Both the position numbers and the translations under genes were made by a program. The notes beneath the pieces were generated by a model. It saw nothing but the letters and a program-made list of their open reading frames with translations, was not told the origin of the DNA and did no database searches. This document shows positions 38,608 through 51,601 of a stretch of 64,000 nt of DNA, one piece after another. The stretch's first letter is position 1. Every line of letters starts with the position of its first letter. The stretch is from Tetrahymena elliotti 4EA (taxonomy: Eukaryota > Ciliophora > Oligohymenophorea > Hymenostomatida > Tetrahymenidae): assembly GCA_000231825.2 (NCBI GenBank), contig JH720338.1, positions 638,045-702,044 of the forward strand, given 5' to 3'.

Positions 38608-39876
38608 TGTATGGCTATTTATTCTATCTTCTAAATGTTTAACAATATCTAAATTTTATCTTTTTCAATTGCAAAATATATACTTTTTTAATCAATTAAA
38701 TTTTTAATTCAATATCTTAGTGTTAAATATCCTAATTTAATTTAGTTTTATGAGAATCTATATTGTTCATTCTTCTTATTATTGAATTCGCTGAATAGAT
38801 AAATCTGTATTACACTTTTAACAATAATGTAATTATTTAGAAAATTATAAAATGTTAGAAAAGCCCAAAAACACTAAAATTTTAAATATTTCTAATACCA
38901 TTTCAATATTACATGATGAATTTATTCCTTTCTATTTTCCCAATAGATATACATGATAACTAAGTTAATAGAAATAAAATAAATGTTTAGTTTAATATGT
39001 ATTTATAAAAGATGAGAAGCATTGTTTCTTGCTTTTGATATAAAGTAAAATATTCAAAATAACATCAAATCAAGTTTTGGGAAAAAAATAAAAGGTAAAT
39101 ACAAATCTTTCAACTTTTAAGCATTTAATCAAAATTATGATTAATCATTAAATTAATCAATAGAAAATTCTATCTTGCAATTATTTTGGTTTTATGACTG
39201 ATGAGTAAAAAGGTAATATATCATGCACTCATCAGAAAACTCATCAATAATAATTCTTAATATTAACATGAAATTTCATTAAATTATTAAATAGATAATA
39301 AAATAATGTTGATTGTTCATTCAGATTTTTTTGAAATAATTATTACATTCTGAATCTGAAAATCTAAAGGATCTCAAGAAATAAAATAACTCTAAAAAAA
39401 GTTACATATTTTAAGATTCTCTTAATTAAAATATATTTTAATTATTTAAAATAGGGAAAAATTTAAAAATACTAAAATGTGATAAATAAAAGATGGTTTT
39501 TAAAAAAAATATAACCGTAAAATTTATAAATGTGTTTATGAGTTATGGTTTTTTATGAACTCATGAAATTAAGTTTAAAAAATTTTGTTATTTTATTTAA
39601 AAGAATTGGATTTTATTGCCATTAAATTTATTCACTTCATCATATTTTATAATGAGATTTTAATTGTAAAATCAGAAAATTAATAATTTTTTTAAAAACA
39701 TATTCATAGGAAATATTTTATGTATTAGAAATGCGAAATATGATTGAAAGAATTAAAATAAATTCTATGCTAATTAAAAGTGAACATATTATTTTAAAAT
39801 TCTCTACAATTGTAAAATATAATATAAAAACATTTTAAGATATAAAAAAGTTAATATTTTATAGTTAATTATTTAA
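38608..39876. other. AT-rich intergenic region
   Basis: Lies between the 5' side of the FAST-like gene and the 3' side of Hsp70. No feature is recognised. Confidence 0.45.
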
Positions 39877-41814
<1,938 letters not shown>

Positions 41815-42182
41815 TTTTGTTATTTTTTTATTCAGTTTCTTTAGTTTTTTTATTTAATTGATTATTCGCTTTTTGGGTTATTAAAATAGCACTTTTTAAA
41901 TAAAATATTAAAATTCTATTAGAATTTCAAATATTCGAATTTATTAATAACAGTATTTATTAAATTCATCTAGAATTATAGAATCTTTAATTAAAAAGTA
42001 TTATTAAAAATTAGAAGTTTAGATTTTAATGATTCTACTTTAATTAATTTTTAATTAAGATAGACACACTCAAAATAATAGATAGCAGATTTCTTCTACC
42101 AATTATGCTATTTCATATTTTCTATATCCCCTATCAAAATTATTTTATATTAGAAATAAAGTTTTTAACACATTTAAAAAAA
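41815..42182. other. Hsp70 promoter region and spacer to the 5S genes
   Basis: Contains scattered GAA and TTC motifs (for example around 41930-41940) that do not fall into proper nGAAnnTTCn spacing. No gene is seen. Confidence 0.4.
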
Positions 42183-42302
42183 AGGCTGTCGGCACTGGGA
42201 CTTCCCAAGCGGTCCCCCACCTTAGTACTAACCCAGCCTTAAGGCGCTTAACTTCGGAGTTCGAATGGGATCCGGTGTTTTCACCTTAGTATGGCCGACA
42301 AC
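42183..42302 (-). rRNA. 5S ribosomal RNA, copy 1 (variant)
   Basis: A 120-base 5S rRNA gene on the minus strand beginning GTTGTCGGCCATACTAAGG, followed downstream by a T run that serves as the Pol III terminator. The internal control region is intact. It differs from the other three copies at two positions in the 3' half of helix I (CCGACAGCC instead of TCGACAACC). Both changes keep the stem paired (U-A to U-G, and G-U to G-C), so the gene is probably functional. Confidence 0.97.
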
Positions 42303-42309
42303 AAAATTA

Positions 42310-42317
42310 ATGCAAAT
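42310..42317 (-). promoter_or_regulatory. ATTTGCAT octamer upstream of 5S copy 1
   Basis: The sequence atgcaaat on the plus strand, eight to fifteen bases before the 5S start, sits in a block conserved before copies 1-3 (also 42560-42567 and 42811-42818). Copy 4 has one change (atgcaagt). A role in Pol III start selection is possible. Conservation could also simply reflect the recent duplication. Confidence 0.3.
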
Positions 42318-42432
42318 GAATGTCTATTTATATTAAAATAAAATAACAAAAATGTTATTAGTATTTATTTTCTTAAAGTCTACTGTTAATTTTTTAGATT
42401 TAAGCTACCATTATTAAAGAAGAAGAAAAAAA

Positions 42433-42552
42433 AGGTTGTCGACACTGGGACTTCCCAAGCGGTCCCCCACCTTAGTACTAACCCAGCCTTAAGGCGCTTA
42501 ACTTCGGAGTTCGAATGGGATCCGGTGTTTTCACCTTAGTATGGCCGACAAC
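42433..42552 (-). rRNA. 5S ribosomal RNA, copy 2
   Basis: A 120-base gene identical by eye to copies 3 and 4, with a T-run terminator downstream on the minus strand. It starts 250 bases from copy 1. Confidence 0.97.
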
Positions 42553-42683
42553 AAAATTAATGCAAATAAATATCTATTTATTTTTAAAATAATATGATAA
42601 AATATTAAAATTAAATAAATATTTATTAATTTTCTATTTTAAATGTTTTGGATTTTAATATTATTAAAGAAGAAGAAAAAAAA

Positions 42684-42803
42684 AGGTTGTCGACACTGGG
42701 ACTTCCCAAGCGGTCCCCCACCTTAGTACTAACCCAGCCTTAAGGCGCTTAACTTCGGAGTTCGAATGGGATCCGGTGTTTTCACCTTAGTATGGCCGAC
42801 AAC
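42684..42803 (-). rRNA. 5S ribosomal RNA, copy 3
   Basis: Same 120-base sequence as copies 2 and 4, with T-run terminator. It starts 251 bases from copy 2. Confidence 0.97.
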
Positions 42804-42933
42804 AAAATTAATGCAAATGAATGTCTATTTATATTAAAATAAAATAACAAAAATGTTATTAGTATTTATTTTCTTAAAGTCTACTGTTAATTTTTTAGAT
42901 TTAAGCTACCATTATTAAAGAAGAAGAAAAAAA

Positions 42934-43053
42934 AGGTTGTCGACACTGGGACTTCCCAAGCGGTCCCCCACCTTAGTACTAACCCAGCCTTAAGGCGCTT
43001 AACTTCGGAGTTCGAATGGGATCCGGTGTTTTCACCTTAGTATGGCCGACAAC
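42934..43053 (-). rRNA. 5S ribosomal RNA, copy 4
   Basis: Same 120-base sequence as copies 2 and 3, and the first in transcription order. Its upstream flank diverges sooner (atgcaagtgaatatc) than the others. Confidence 0.97.
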
Positions 43054-43382
43054 AAAATTAATGCAAGTGAATATCTATTAAAATAAGAAAAAGAAAACAT
43101 TTTTAAAAGATTTATGTTTGAATAAATAAAATGTTGTTAAAATAGATAAAAAATTTTCAAATACTTAAATACTTGAATTGAATAAAAAAAATTAATAATC
43201 ATTAAATTTCTTAATTTTTTTGAAAATCTTGTAAGGATAATAATAATCAATAAATTCTGATTATTAGCTATTTGATAAGAAATATTATGATTGATTAATT
43301 ATAATAAGAAGACATCCATATTTTTTTTGCATTTAAGTAATAAATACTGACAAAAAAGAGTATTAATGATATTGAAAATGAA
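43054..43382. other. Spacer between divergent 5S array and TPR gene
   Basis: AT-rich. The frame of the TPR gene stays open upstream of its chosen ATG to near 43330, without another ATG, so a further 5' exon is possible here. Confidence 0.4.
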
Positions 43383-44411
43383 ATGAATCAAAGGCTAAGT
43401 GAGGATTCTTTAGATTTAAAAGCATTGACTATTTTAGAATAAATAAGCTATTAATATAACTGTGACTACAAAAAAGCTCTAAAACTAATTAAGCAAGGAC
43501 TATAATCTGATTAAAATAATGTCGATTTGTTGCTAGATTTGGCTGAAATACTTATAGATTATGAGTTAAAAGACTAAGATGATTGTTAAAATATTCTTAA
43601 CATATGTTTTAAATTAGATTCTCAATATTGGAGGTGTTATTATGTTTAAGCTTTATTGTAAACTGAATTTAATTAAGATCATCTTCAAAGAAAAACTTTA
43701 CTTGAAGGGTTAGAATTAAATCCAAAAAATCCTTGGTTGAGCACTTTTCTATCTTAGACATATTCTGATTACCAAATTATGAGCCAGAAAGCCTAAGATC
43801 TAGTAAAAGATATAGATATAGCTTAATGCAACTATGAGCTAATAAGAAGATTAGGTTATACTTTATATTTTTTAAAATAAAAAGGAGCAGATAAATACTT
43901 TTAAAGAGCACATCTACTAAATCCAAAAAATATAAAAGTTACTTGCAACCTAGCCACACATGAAAGATTAGATAGGAAGAACTTTTAAAATTCATTAAAT
44001 TTATGTTTAAATATATATAAAATCCATGAAACAAATTAGTTATTATTTAATATAGCAAGGTCATACCAATTTTTGAAAGACAAAGAACAATTAGTTCCTT
44101 TTTATAAGAAATGCTGTTATTCTAAAAAATTTTTGTCAGCTTATGAGAATTTAGGGATTTTCTATTTAGAATAGTAGGATTGGTATTAAGGTTTATATAA
44201 TATCAAAAAAGCTTTGAAATATGATGAAAAAAGTGATTACTTATACTACAAATACCTTTCAATAGAATTAGCTCAAGAAAATGATTATGAAGAATATGAA
44301 GACATGTTAAATATGTTTTATAATATTTCAAAAATGAATAGCGAAGATTATCTAATTGATATTATTTATTTGAATGAATACAAAATAAAAATATATCAAA
44401 AATAAAATTGA
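43383..44411 (+). CDS. TPR protein, paralogue of the 47-51 kb pair
   Basis: An intronless gene of 342 residues, ending at TGA 44409-44411. It consists of tetratricopeptide-like helix pairs from start to end, for example LKALTILEQISYQYNCDYKK, LDSQYWRCYYVQALLQTEF, LLEGLELNPKNPWLSTFLSQ and SAYENLGIFYLEQQDWYQGL. TPRs bind other proteins; no enzymatic domain is present. The LDSxYWRCYYxQ and LxxNPxNPW blocks are shared with the genes at 47175-48439 and 49830-51011, so the three form a local paralogous family in mixed orientation. Start chosen at the first in-frame ATG (MNQRLSEDSLDL). Function is unknown. Confidence 0.82.
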
Positions 44412-45145
44412 TAGTTTTAACAAAAATTAAATACTTACTTTTTCTGGTTGATAATAAAACTTGCATAAACTATTTTACTCAATTAAAAATTGTAATAAAT
44501 TTTTCAATAAATTAAACATCTCAAATAATTTTTTTGAAGACTTACTTTATTTTACTTATTAATCATGTTATAAGACATTTTGAAAGAAAGCTTTACTTTT
44601 TACAGATTTAGTAGAATTATGAATAAAAATTACTTAGTTTGTTTGTCAATTATACAAGAAAAAAAGAGTGAGCTCCCACCACACTAACTAATTATTATTA
44701 GATTAGATAACCATAAATTAATTAGAAGTAATTAGTTTTATCTAATTTATAAATAATTAATCAAAGGATATTTTTTTATAGTTCTCATTTTAATTCTAAA
44801 ATTTAGTGCATAAATAGATAAAAAATATAATTAAAAACCTAAAAAATAAATTAAGCAAAAGTTAAAAATACTTTGAGTATTCATTATTACGCATTAATAA
44901 ATATTTGTTAAAAATGTAAAAAATATTTCTGGATTTTTTCTAAAATGTTGTATCATAAAGTTAATCATTAATTTAATGTTAAAAACTTAATCTTAACTTT
45001 ATGAAAGAAATTATGCTTTTATTTTGATAGATTTACTCTTTTCTTCTACTTTCGCATGTGAAATCTATATTTGTTTCTAAAGTATTTATTTTTTTGTAAT
45101 TAAATATCAAAAGTGAATTCAATTTAAATCTAAAAAGAATTTAAA
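44412..45145. other. AT-rich intergenic region
   Basis: Separates the TPR gene from the transporter. No feature is recognised. Confidence 0.45.
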
Positions 45146-46707
45146 ATGGATCATTAACAACTAGTAGAAGATAAAAAAGATAAACACAACACTGTTTTTG
45201 ATGACTTCTTAGAACATAGAATCAAGCATGGATGGGCTTAAATATTAATTGCAAGCAGTTTTTACATCATTTGGCTCTGTGATGGTGGAGAGAGTTTAAT
45301 AGTAGCATTTGTTCTTCCAATTATCAAAAAGGAATGGAGCTTGACAGATTCATAAATGTCACTTATTGGGTCTTTAATATTTTTAGGATGGGGTCTAGGA
45401 GGTAAATTCAAATTATAATTATTTACTTTAACTTTAACTTATACTTTTAATTTTTTACAGCAATAGCTTGTGGTCAGTTTGCTGATAGGTATGGAAGAAG
45501 AAAGACAATGATTTATGGTTGCTTTTTTTAGTTTGTACTTGGATTTATGTCCACCTTTTGCACAGATTATATTTAGTTCCTATTACTTCGTGGACTTTTT
45601 GGATTTGCAAATGGATTAGTAAATCCTCTCACCTCTACCTATATATCAGAAATAGTACCTAAAAGTAATAGAGGGCGTTTCTTTGTTCATGTATTTAATG
45701 CTTTTCCAATAGGAGAGATAATAATAGTAATTTTTGCAGCAATTTTCTTTACATCACTTGACCAAGGAAATTGGAGGGCATTGCTTTTTATTGGTAGTAT
45801 TCCTGGTTTGTTAGCCTTTCTTTCTTCTATTTTCTATCTGATTGAAAGCCCTAGATATTAGCTTTGCTGCACAAATAATAGCACTGAAGAAGTATTTTAC
45901 AACCTTAATTATATGGGAAAGTTAAATGATGAATAGTTCTAGCCTATAACTTAAATTGAAAAATAATACCTTTAAGAATGGGGTAAATAAAGCTTTAAAA
46001 TACAAGAAAAAAAAATTGGTGATATTGGTGAGTTATTTAGAGGTAAAAACTATCTTTTGACTTTAAAATTAATGGTGATGTGGTTCAGTTTAAGTTTTGT
46101 TTATTATGGTATTGTATTTATCCTCCCTTTAATGATTCTTTAAATGAGAAGAGAATAGGGTTTTGAAAATAATGAATCTGACACAAAATCTATGGATTTT
46201 TTTGGAATTTTTCTAGCTTGTTTTGCTGAAATTCCTTCTAATATGTTAGCATTTTATATTATTGAAAATCCTAAATTTGGTAGAAAAAATTCTATGATTA
46301 TTTGTTATGGTATCTGCTCGCTTTGCTGTATTCTATGCTATTTTAATGCCTCATTATCAGGTTTCTTCTTTTTCCTTGTTGGATGTGTTAAGTTTTTCAT
46401 AAACTTTAGCTTTTGTACAATTTTCCCTTTTACAGCTGAAGTTTATATAACTGCTCTAAGAACTACAGGAATAGGAGTTAACAATTCAGTATGTAGATTT
46501 GGAGGAGTAATTATGCCTTGGATTTCTATTCTATTATTAGAAGTGGGAGTTACAGGACCTTTTATTGCTTTTGCAATTATAAGTGCATTAAGTGCATTAA
46601 GTGCTTATACAATAGAAAAAGATACAACTAATATCAATTTAGATACATATAATAATGATGAAAGTGATTTAGATTAAACTATGATGCAAGAAATGAATAA
46701 ATTATGA
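45146..46707 (+). CDS. Major facilitator superfamily transporter (sugar/SV2-like)
   Basis: Exons 45146-45401 and 45461-46707 with a 59-base intron encode 500 residues. The layout is the usual twelve membrane helices with a large central loop. The hallmark MFS motif after helix 2 is present (CGQFADRYGRRKTM), followed by helix 4-5 sequences GLFGFANGLVNPLTSTYISE and PKSNRGRF. The second half contains NPKFGRKNSMIICYGICSLC and the late motif FPFTAEVYITALRTTGIG, typical of the SV2/SLC22-like branch. The intron falls in the Gly-rich end of helix 2. The C-terminus is short and acidic (NNDESDLDQTMMQEMNKL), ending at TGA rather than the TAA at 46675. The substrate is unknown; organic ions or sugars are common in this branch. 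Confidence 0.93.
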
Positions 46708-47174
46708 TATTAACAAATTTATAGAAATTCTTTAAATTTATGTTCTATAATTTGTATAAAAATTAAGAATCAGTAAAAAATTAAAATTGAAAAAATTGAT
46801 TTTTTAAAATATTTATTTGTTTTTTAAATTTTTTAAAAGAAATAAATAATATAATAAGTTAAATAAATTAATAATTTCACTCTTATCAACAAATAAATAA
46901 TAATTTTAATTTTTGTCTAGAAAGTTTTTAGAATTTTTAAACATAAAAATAATTTTAATTTATTTATGGAATAAAGTAGTTTGATTGGATATTATTTTAA
47001 ATTTTTTTTCAGTCTTAAAAGATAAAAAGAACAACATCTTTTGTGAATAATTTTTGGAATATGAATGAATCATTTTGAAATAATTTAACTTCAAAAAAGG
47101 ATAAAAAACTAAATTTCTATTTCAATTAATTTTAATTTTTTGAAAGTGCTTAATTTAGTAATATTTCAATATTT
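46708..47174. other. Spacer between convergent genes
   Basis: AT-rich. From about 46990 it begins to resemble the flank near 49640, as part of the segmental duplication. Confidence 0.4.
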
Positions 47175-48860
47175 CAATAATAAATAAAATTTGATTTCTT
47201 TAAATTTTATATGCTATCTTCTTATGTAGCATAATAAAGATAAAAATACTTATACATAATTCCTTCATATTCTTCTAAATCTAAAAGTAAATCCATATTC
47301 AGCTAAGACCTAATATAAATTAAGCAAGGGTAAATGTTTAAGTTGAATCTTTAAAGACATTTTTTAGAAAATTAAATTGCCTATACTGTGTCATTCTAAC
47401 TATAAAAAAATAAGCTATTGAGTTGTAATTTTGAACACATTTCTTTTGATTCAAACTTTATTTAATTGCTTTAAAAAATTTTTCATTTTCTCCTAGCTCT
47501 GCAGAAGAAATAGCATAGTTAAAAAGTGATAAGAAATAATCGGATTTATATAAAAGAGCTTCTTTGCTATATTCAATCGATTTAACAAAATCTTTTTTCT
47601 CAAGCCTTTAAAACTATGATAAACATGTTAAATTTAATAACATTTTGGATTCATTTCAAGTGCCTTTAAAAAATAAAATTCTACTTTAAGTGAAGAATTT
47701 AAGAGAAAGTAAGTTACTGCAATTTTTCTCAATAATTCAAAATTATAGTATTAAGGATCAAATAAAGATTAAGAATCAGATCCTACATAATTTACTTAAC
47801 TTATACATATATTATTCTCTATTTTTTATTTTAATGAGTGCTCTTTGCTTTAGAGAGCATCCATTAAGCAAGACTAATGATAATCCATGGGTTATTTGGC
47901 TATTTAGAAAGTGCTATTTCAAGAAATTTTATTTAAAGTTTCATATTATCTTCTGAACTTGCTAAGAAAGATTGAAGATAATAGCATCTCCAATAATTTG
48001 AATCCAAACTAATACTTACCATTTCCAAGAAAACTAAGCAATATAGAAAAATCATAAAGCTCATAAAATATCAATATTTTATTTAAATCCGTAATGCCAA
48101 ACACAAACTCTTCTTTCAGATAAGATTTTAAAAAAATAGCTTATACTCTTCCAGAAGACTTATTATATCTTTTTATTAACCTTTTTTTTCAGATTTCATA
48201 ATTTCTAAGATATCAAGTCTAAGATCAATATTCATTTGATCTAATTCTAATGCTTTCTTAATAGTAACTAATGAGCTCTTAAAATCCTGAGTGTAATTAC
48301 GTTAAATTTATCCCAATATTGCTAGAGATTTAAAATCCCTAGGATCACTACATTTTTCATGTTCTTTAATTGAGCTTTGGACTACAACAATTTATTTGTC
48401 AACAAAAAATGTGTGACTGGTTTATTTACACAGATCCATTATGAAATATTATAATTAATTTACAAAAAATTTACAAGAAATAATCTGATAAGTTTTCAAA
48501 GAATTACAATAAATAGAGAAAAATATATACATTCTAACTGAACAAATATTAGATACTCTTTATGAAAATAAATTTTTAATCATCTTTTGAGAAGAAATAA
48601 GATTTCAAATAAATTTTATTCATTCTCTTTAAATCAAATAAAGAAATTAAAATTATTTCAAAAAGAAGAAATAAATTTTCAAATAATCAATAATAGAGTT
48701 TTTTGTTTTTTTTCAGTTGAAAAAGGAAGGTATTTTGAATATTATTTAAATTAACCTAAAGAAATACAAAATAATTATTGTTAATAACCTAATATCAAGA
48801 AATATTTTATTAATCAATTTTAATTAATATTTGTTTTATTATATTTTATTGTTAATCTAA
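46990..48860. repeat. Segmental duplication, unit A
   Basis: This block, including a TPR pseudogene and both flanks, resembles 49640-51420 throughout. Shared landmarks include aaagataaaaatacttat/ctacata at the 3' side and ttacaagaaataatctgat before the gene. Limits are approximate. Confidence 0.7.
47175..48439 (-). pseudogene. TPR gene, decayed copy
   Basis: This is the broken sister of the 49830-51011 gene. The start MDLCKQTSHTFFV and the helix pair DFKSSLVTIKKALELDQMNI match the intact copy closely. At 48015-48146 a 132-base insertion is present. Read through, it brings an in-frame TGA; its ends fit GT...AG and removing it restores the frame, so it may be an intron or a lesion. Near 47860-47870 about 13 bases are missing, which shifts the frame and soon leads to stops. 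Later segments (EFYFLKALEMNPKC) are still recognisable in another frame. A six-codon gap after the HEKC segment is a further difference. Taken together it cannot encode the full TPR protein. Confidence 0.75.
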
Positions 48861-49829
48861 AATGAATTTAATAAATTAGAAAAGTATGAAGAACTAAGAT
48901 AGCCAAAATAATTATAAACAAATTTCTTTCGAATAAAGGGGGTTTCTTCATAAACAATAGGGAGGTATAAATGACTATATTTTAAAAATTTAAATTGAAA
49001 AATTTCAAATTTTTTCAAAAGAGCAAGTTACTTAATTTTAAAATACTGTATCTAATTATAAGATTTGTGATAATATCAAAAAGTATTTTCATTCCATCTT
49101 GCAATATTCTTGAATGCTTCAACAGATGATAATAATTCAAATGAAGAAACCAAAGGCAAGCAATAAGAATCCTACTTAATGCATAGAGAGCATATGGTCA
49201 CATATGAAGAGAATTTTGAAAAGAAAGACAGGACCAAGATCTGATTTTAATGGTGAACTTTTATAAAGCTTTAAGTTCAAAAACAATTTAGGTGAAAGAG
49301 TTTAATTATCAATTAAAAATTGAATATTGAATGAAAATAATAAACTTGCGTAAAAAATGGAATATCGACATTTTTGTATGTTTTTAAAATATTGGTTTGT
49401 TTTATAATAAAAATAGTATTATCATATTAAATAGTTTTTTTTAAATAATTCTATTTTACAAAAATCTAAAATTTTCATTAAATTATTATAATAAGAAATC
49501 TAACTACTTTTATAAAGATGTAATGTATATTCACCATTAGATTTATTTAAAAGGGCATTTTTCAATTTTTAAACATGAAAATTGATTAATTCAAAAAATA
49601 AATAGCTTAATTGAATTTAAGATAAAATTTTTTTTCAATAAAACAGAACAAAAAATATCTTTGCAAAAAGTGCTTGGCAATATTTGAAAATAATTTATTT
49701 AAAAATAGGATAAAAAATAAATATCTTATTTAATAACAAAAAAAAACACCTCATTTCTATTTCAATTAGAAATTATTAATAAATAAATTTTCACTTTTTG
49801 AATGCTTTAAGCAGTTAAATTTAAATATT
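48440..49829. other. Spacer between the duplicated TPR copies
   Basis: It contains the upstream flank of the dead copy and the downstream flank of the intact copy, both parts of the duplication. At about 49080-49250 a plus-strand frame reads NASTDDNNSNEETKGKQQES and on to KKDRTKI before TGA. It has protein-like composition and could be an exon relic, but it has no partner exon that I can find. Confidence 0.4.
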
Positions 49830-51420
49830 TCAATTGTAAATAAGGTTTGATTCTCTACTAATTAATTCTAAATTGTATAAATCATCTTCTTATTTAGCAC
49901 AATAAAGATAAAAATACTTCTACATAACTCCTTCATATTCTTCTTAATCTAAAGGAAAAGGCAAATTCATTGAAGACCTAATATATATTAAGCAAGGGTA
50001 TATGTGTGAGTTGAATCTTTATATACATTTTTTAGAAAAGTAAATTGCCTATTCTATATCATTCTCAGTATAAAAAAAATAAGCTATTGAGTTATAAGTT
50101 TGAATATCTTTCTTCTAATTCAAACTTAATTTAATTGCTTTTAAAAATTTTTCATTTTCTCCTAGCTCTACAGAAGAAATAGCATATTCAAATAGTGATT
50201 AGAAATAATCAGATTTATATTAAAGAGCTTCTTAGCTATATTTAATTGATTTAACAAAATCTTCTCTGTGAAGCCTTTAAAATTACGATAAACATGATAA
50301 AGTTAAATAACATTTCAGATTCATTTCAAGAGCCTTTAAAAAATAAAATTCTGCATTTTCATTATTATCTAAGAGAAAGTGAGTTTCTGCCATTTTTCTC
50401 AGTAATTCAAAGTTAAAGTAGTTAACATCAAATTAAGATTAAGAGTCACATTCTACCAAATGTACTGATGTTTTTTATATATTATTCTCTATTTTTTCTA
50501 TAAATGAGCGGGCTTTGCTTTAAAGAGCATCTATTTTTGCATAAATTTAAGCAAGAGTAATCATAATCCATGGGTTATTTGGCTATTTAGAAAGTGCTAT
50601 TTCAAGAGATTTTATTTAATAGTTCCTACTATCCTCTAAACTAGCTAAAGAAGATTGAAGATAATAGCATCTCCAATAATTTGAATCCAAACTAATACAC
50701 TCTTCCAGAAGACTTATTATATCTTTTTAATAACCTTTTTTTTAAGATATCATAATTTCTATGATATCAAGTCTGAGATCAATATTCATTTGATCTAATT
50801 CTAATGCTTTTTTAATAGTAGCTAATGCGCTCTTAAAATCCTGATGGTAATAAAGTTAAATTTGGCTTAATATTGCTAGAGATTTAAAATCCATAGGATC
50901 ACTTTTAATTTAATCTAGGATACATTTTTCATATTCTATTATTGAGCGTTCAACTACAATAATTTATTTATTTACAAAAAATGTGTGACAGGTTTATTTA
51001 CATAGATCCATTATTCAATATTTAAATTAATTTACAAAAAATTTACAAGAAATAATCTGATCAGTTTTAAGAGAGTTACAATAGAAGAATAATTTAGATA
51101 TTTTACTCTTAACAAATATTAGTTGTATTCTTTGAGAAATGATATTTGAGAAGAAATAAGATTTCAAATAAATTTTATTCATTATCTTTAAATTCAATAA
51201 AAAAATAAAAATAATTTCAAAAAGAACAAATTAAAATAAATTTGAAATAATCCAAAATATTTGTTTTTTTTCAATTTAAAAAAGAGGTATTTTGAATATT
51301 ATTTAAATTAACCTTACAATACAAAATAATTAATGTTAGTAATCTATTTTCATATTCTATCAAATTTAAGTTTCTAATTAAGCTTTTTTTTCAATATTTT
51401 TTTTAATTATTTAGTAAATA
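49640..51420. repeat. Segmental duplication, unit B
   Basis: Second copy of the block at 46990-48860, carrying the intact TPR gene. Offset between the units is about 2.6 kb. Limits are approximate. Confidence 0.7.
49830..51011 (-). CDS. TPR protein, intact copy
   Basis: An intronless gene of 393 residues from ATG 51011 to TGA 49830-49832. It is a solenoid of TPR helix pairs: DFKSLAILSQIQLYYHQDF, SALATIKKALELDQMNID, LDSNYWRCYYLQSSLASLE, KQPNNPWIMITLAQIYAK and ENAEFYFLKALEMNLKCYL. The YWRCYYLQ and NNPW blocks link it to the gene at 43383-44411. No other domain, signal or membrane segment is visible, so it is likely a cytosolic adaptor of unknown partner. Its sister copy at 47175-48439 is broken. 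The start MDLCKQTCHTFFVNKQ is conserved in the pseudogene, supporting it. Confidence 0.83.
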
Positions 51421-51601
51421 GAAAAGTATGAATATTTCTAAGATAGATAGCCTAAATCATTATGAAAAAATTCTTTCAAATTTCAAATAAAGGGTTTTTT
51501 CATAATACTTGATATTTTGCTACAAGATATAAAAGTTAATCAAAAGATGCATATCCTCCTAATTGTTTTATCACATATTTTGAAAAATTTTAAACAAATT
51601 T
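51012..51601. other. AT-rich spacer
   Basis: Its first 400 bases belong to the duplicated flank. Nothing else is recognised. Confidence 0.4.

Noticed and set aside
41815..42100. Heat-shock elements upstream of Hsp70
   Set aside because: GAA and TTC triplets occur but not with the required two-base spacing and alternation.
46675..46677. TAA as the end of the MFS transporter
   Set aside because: TAA is Gln here; the frame continues ten codons to TGA at 46705-46707.
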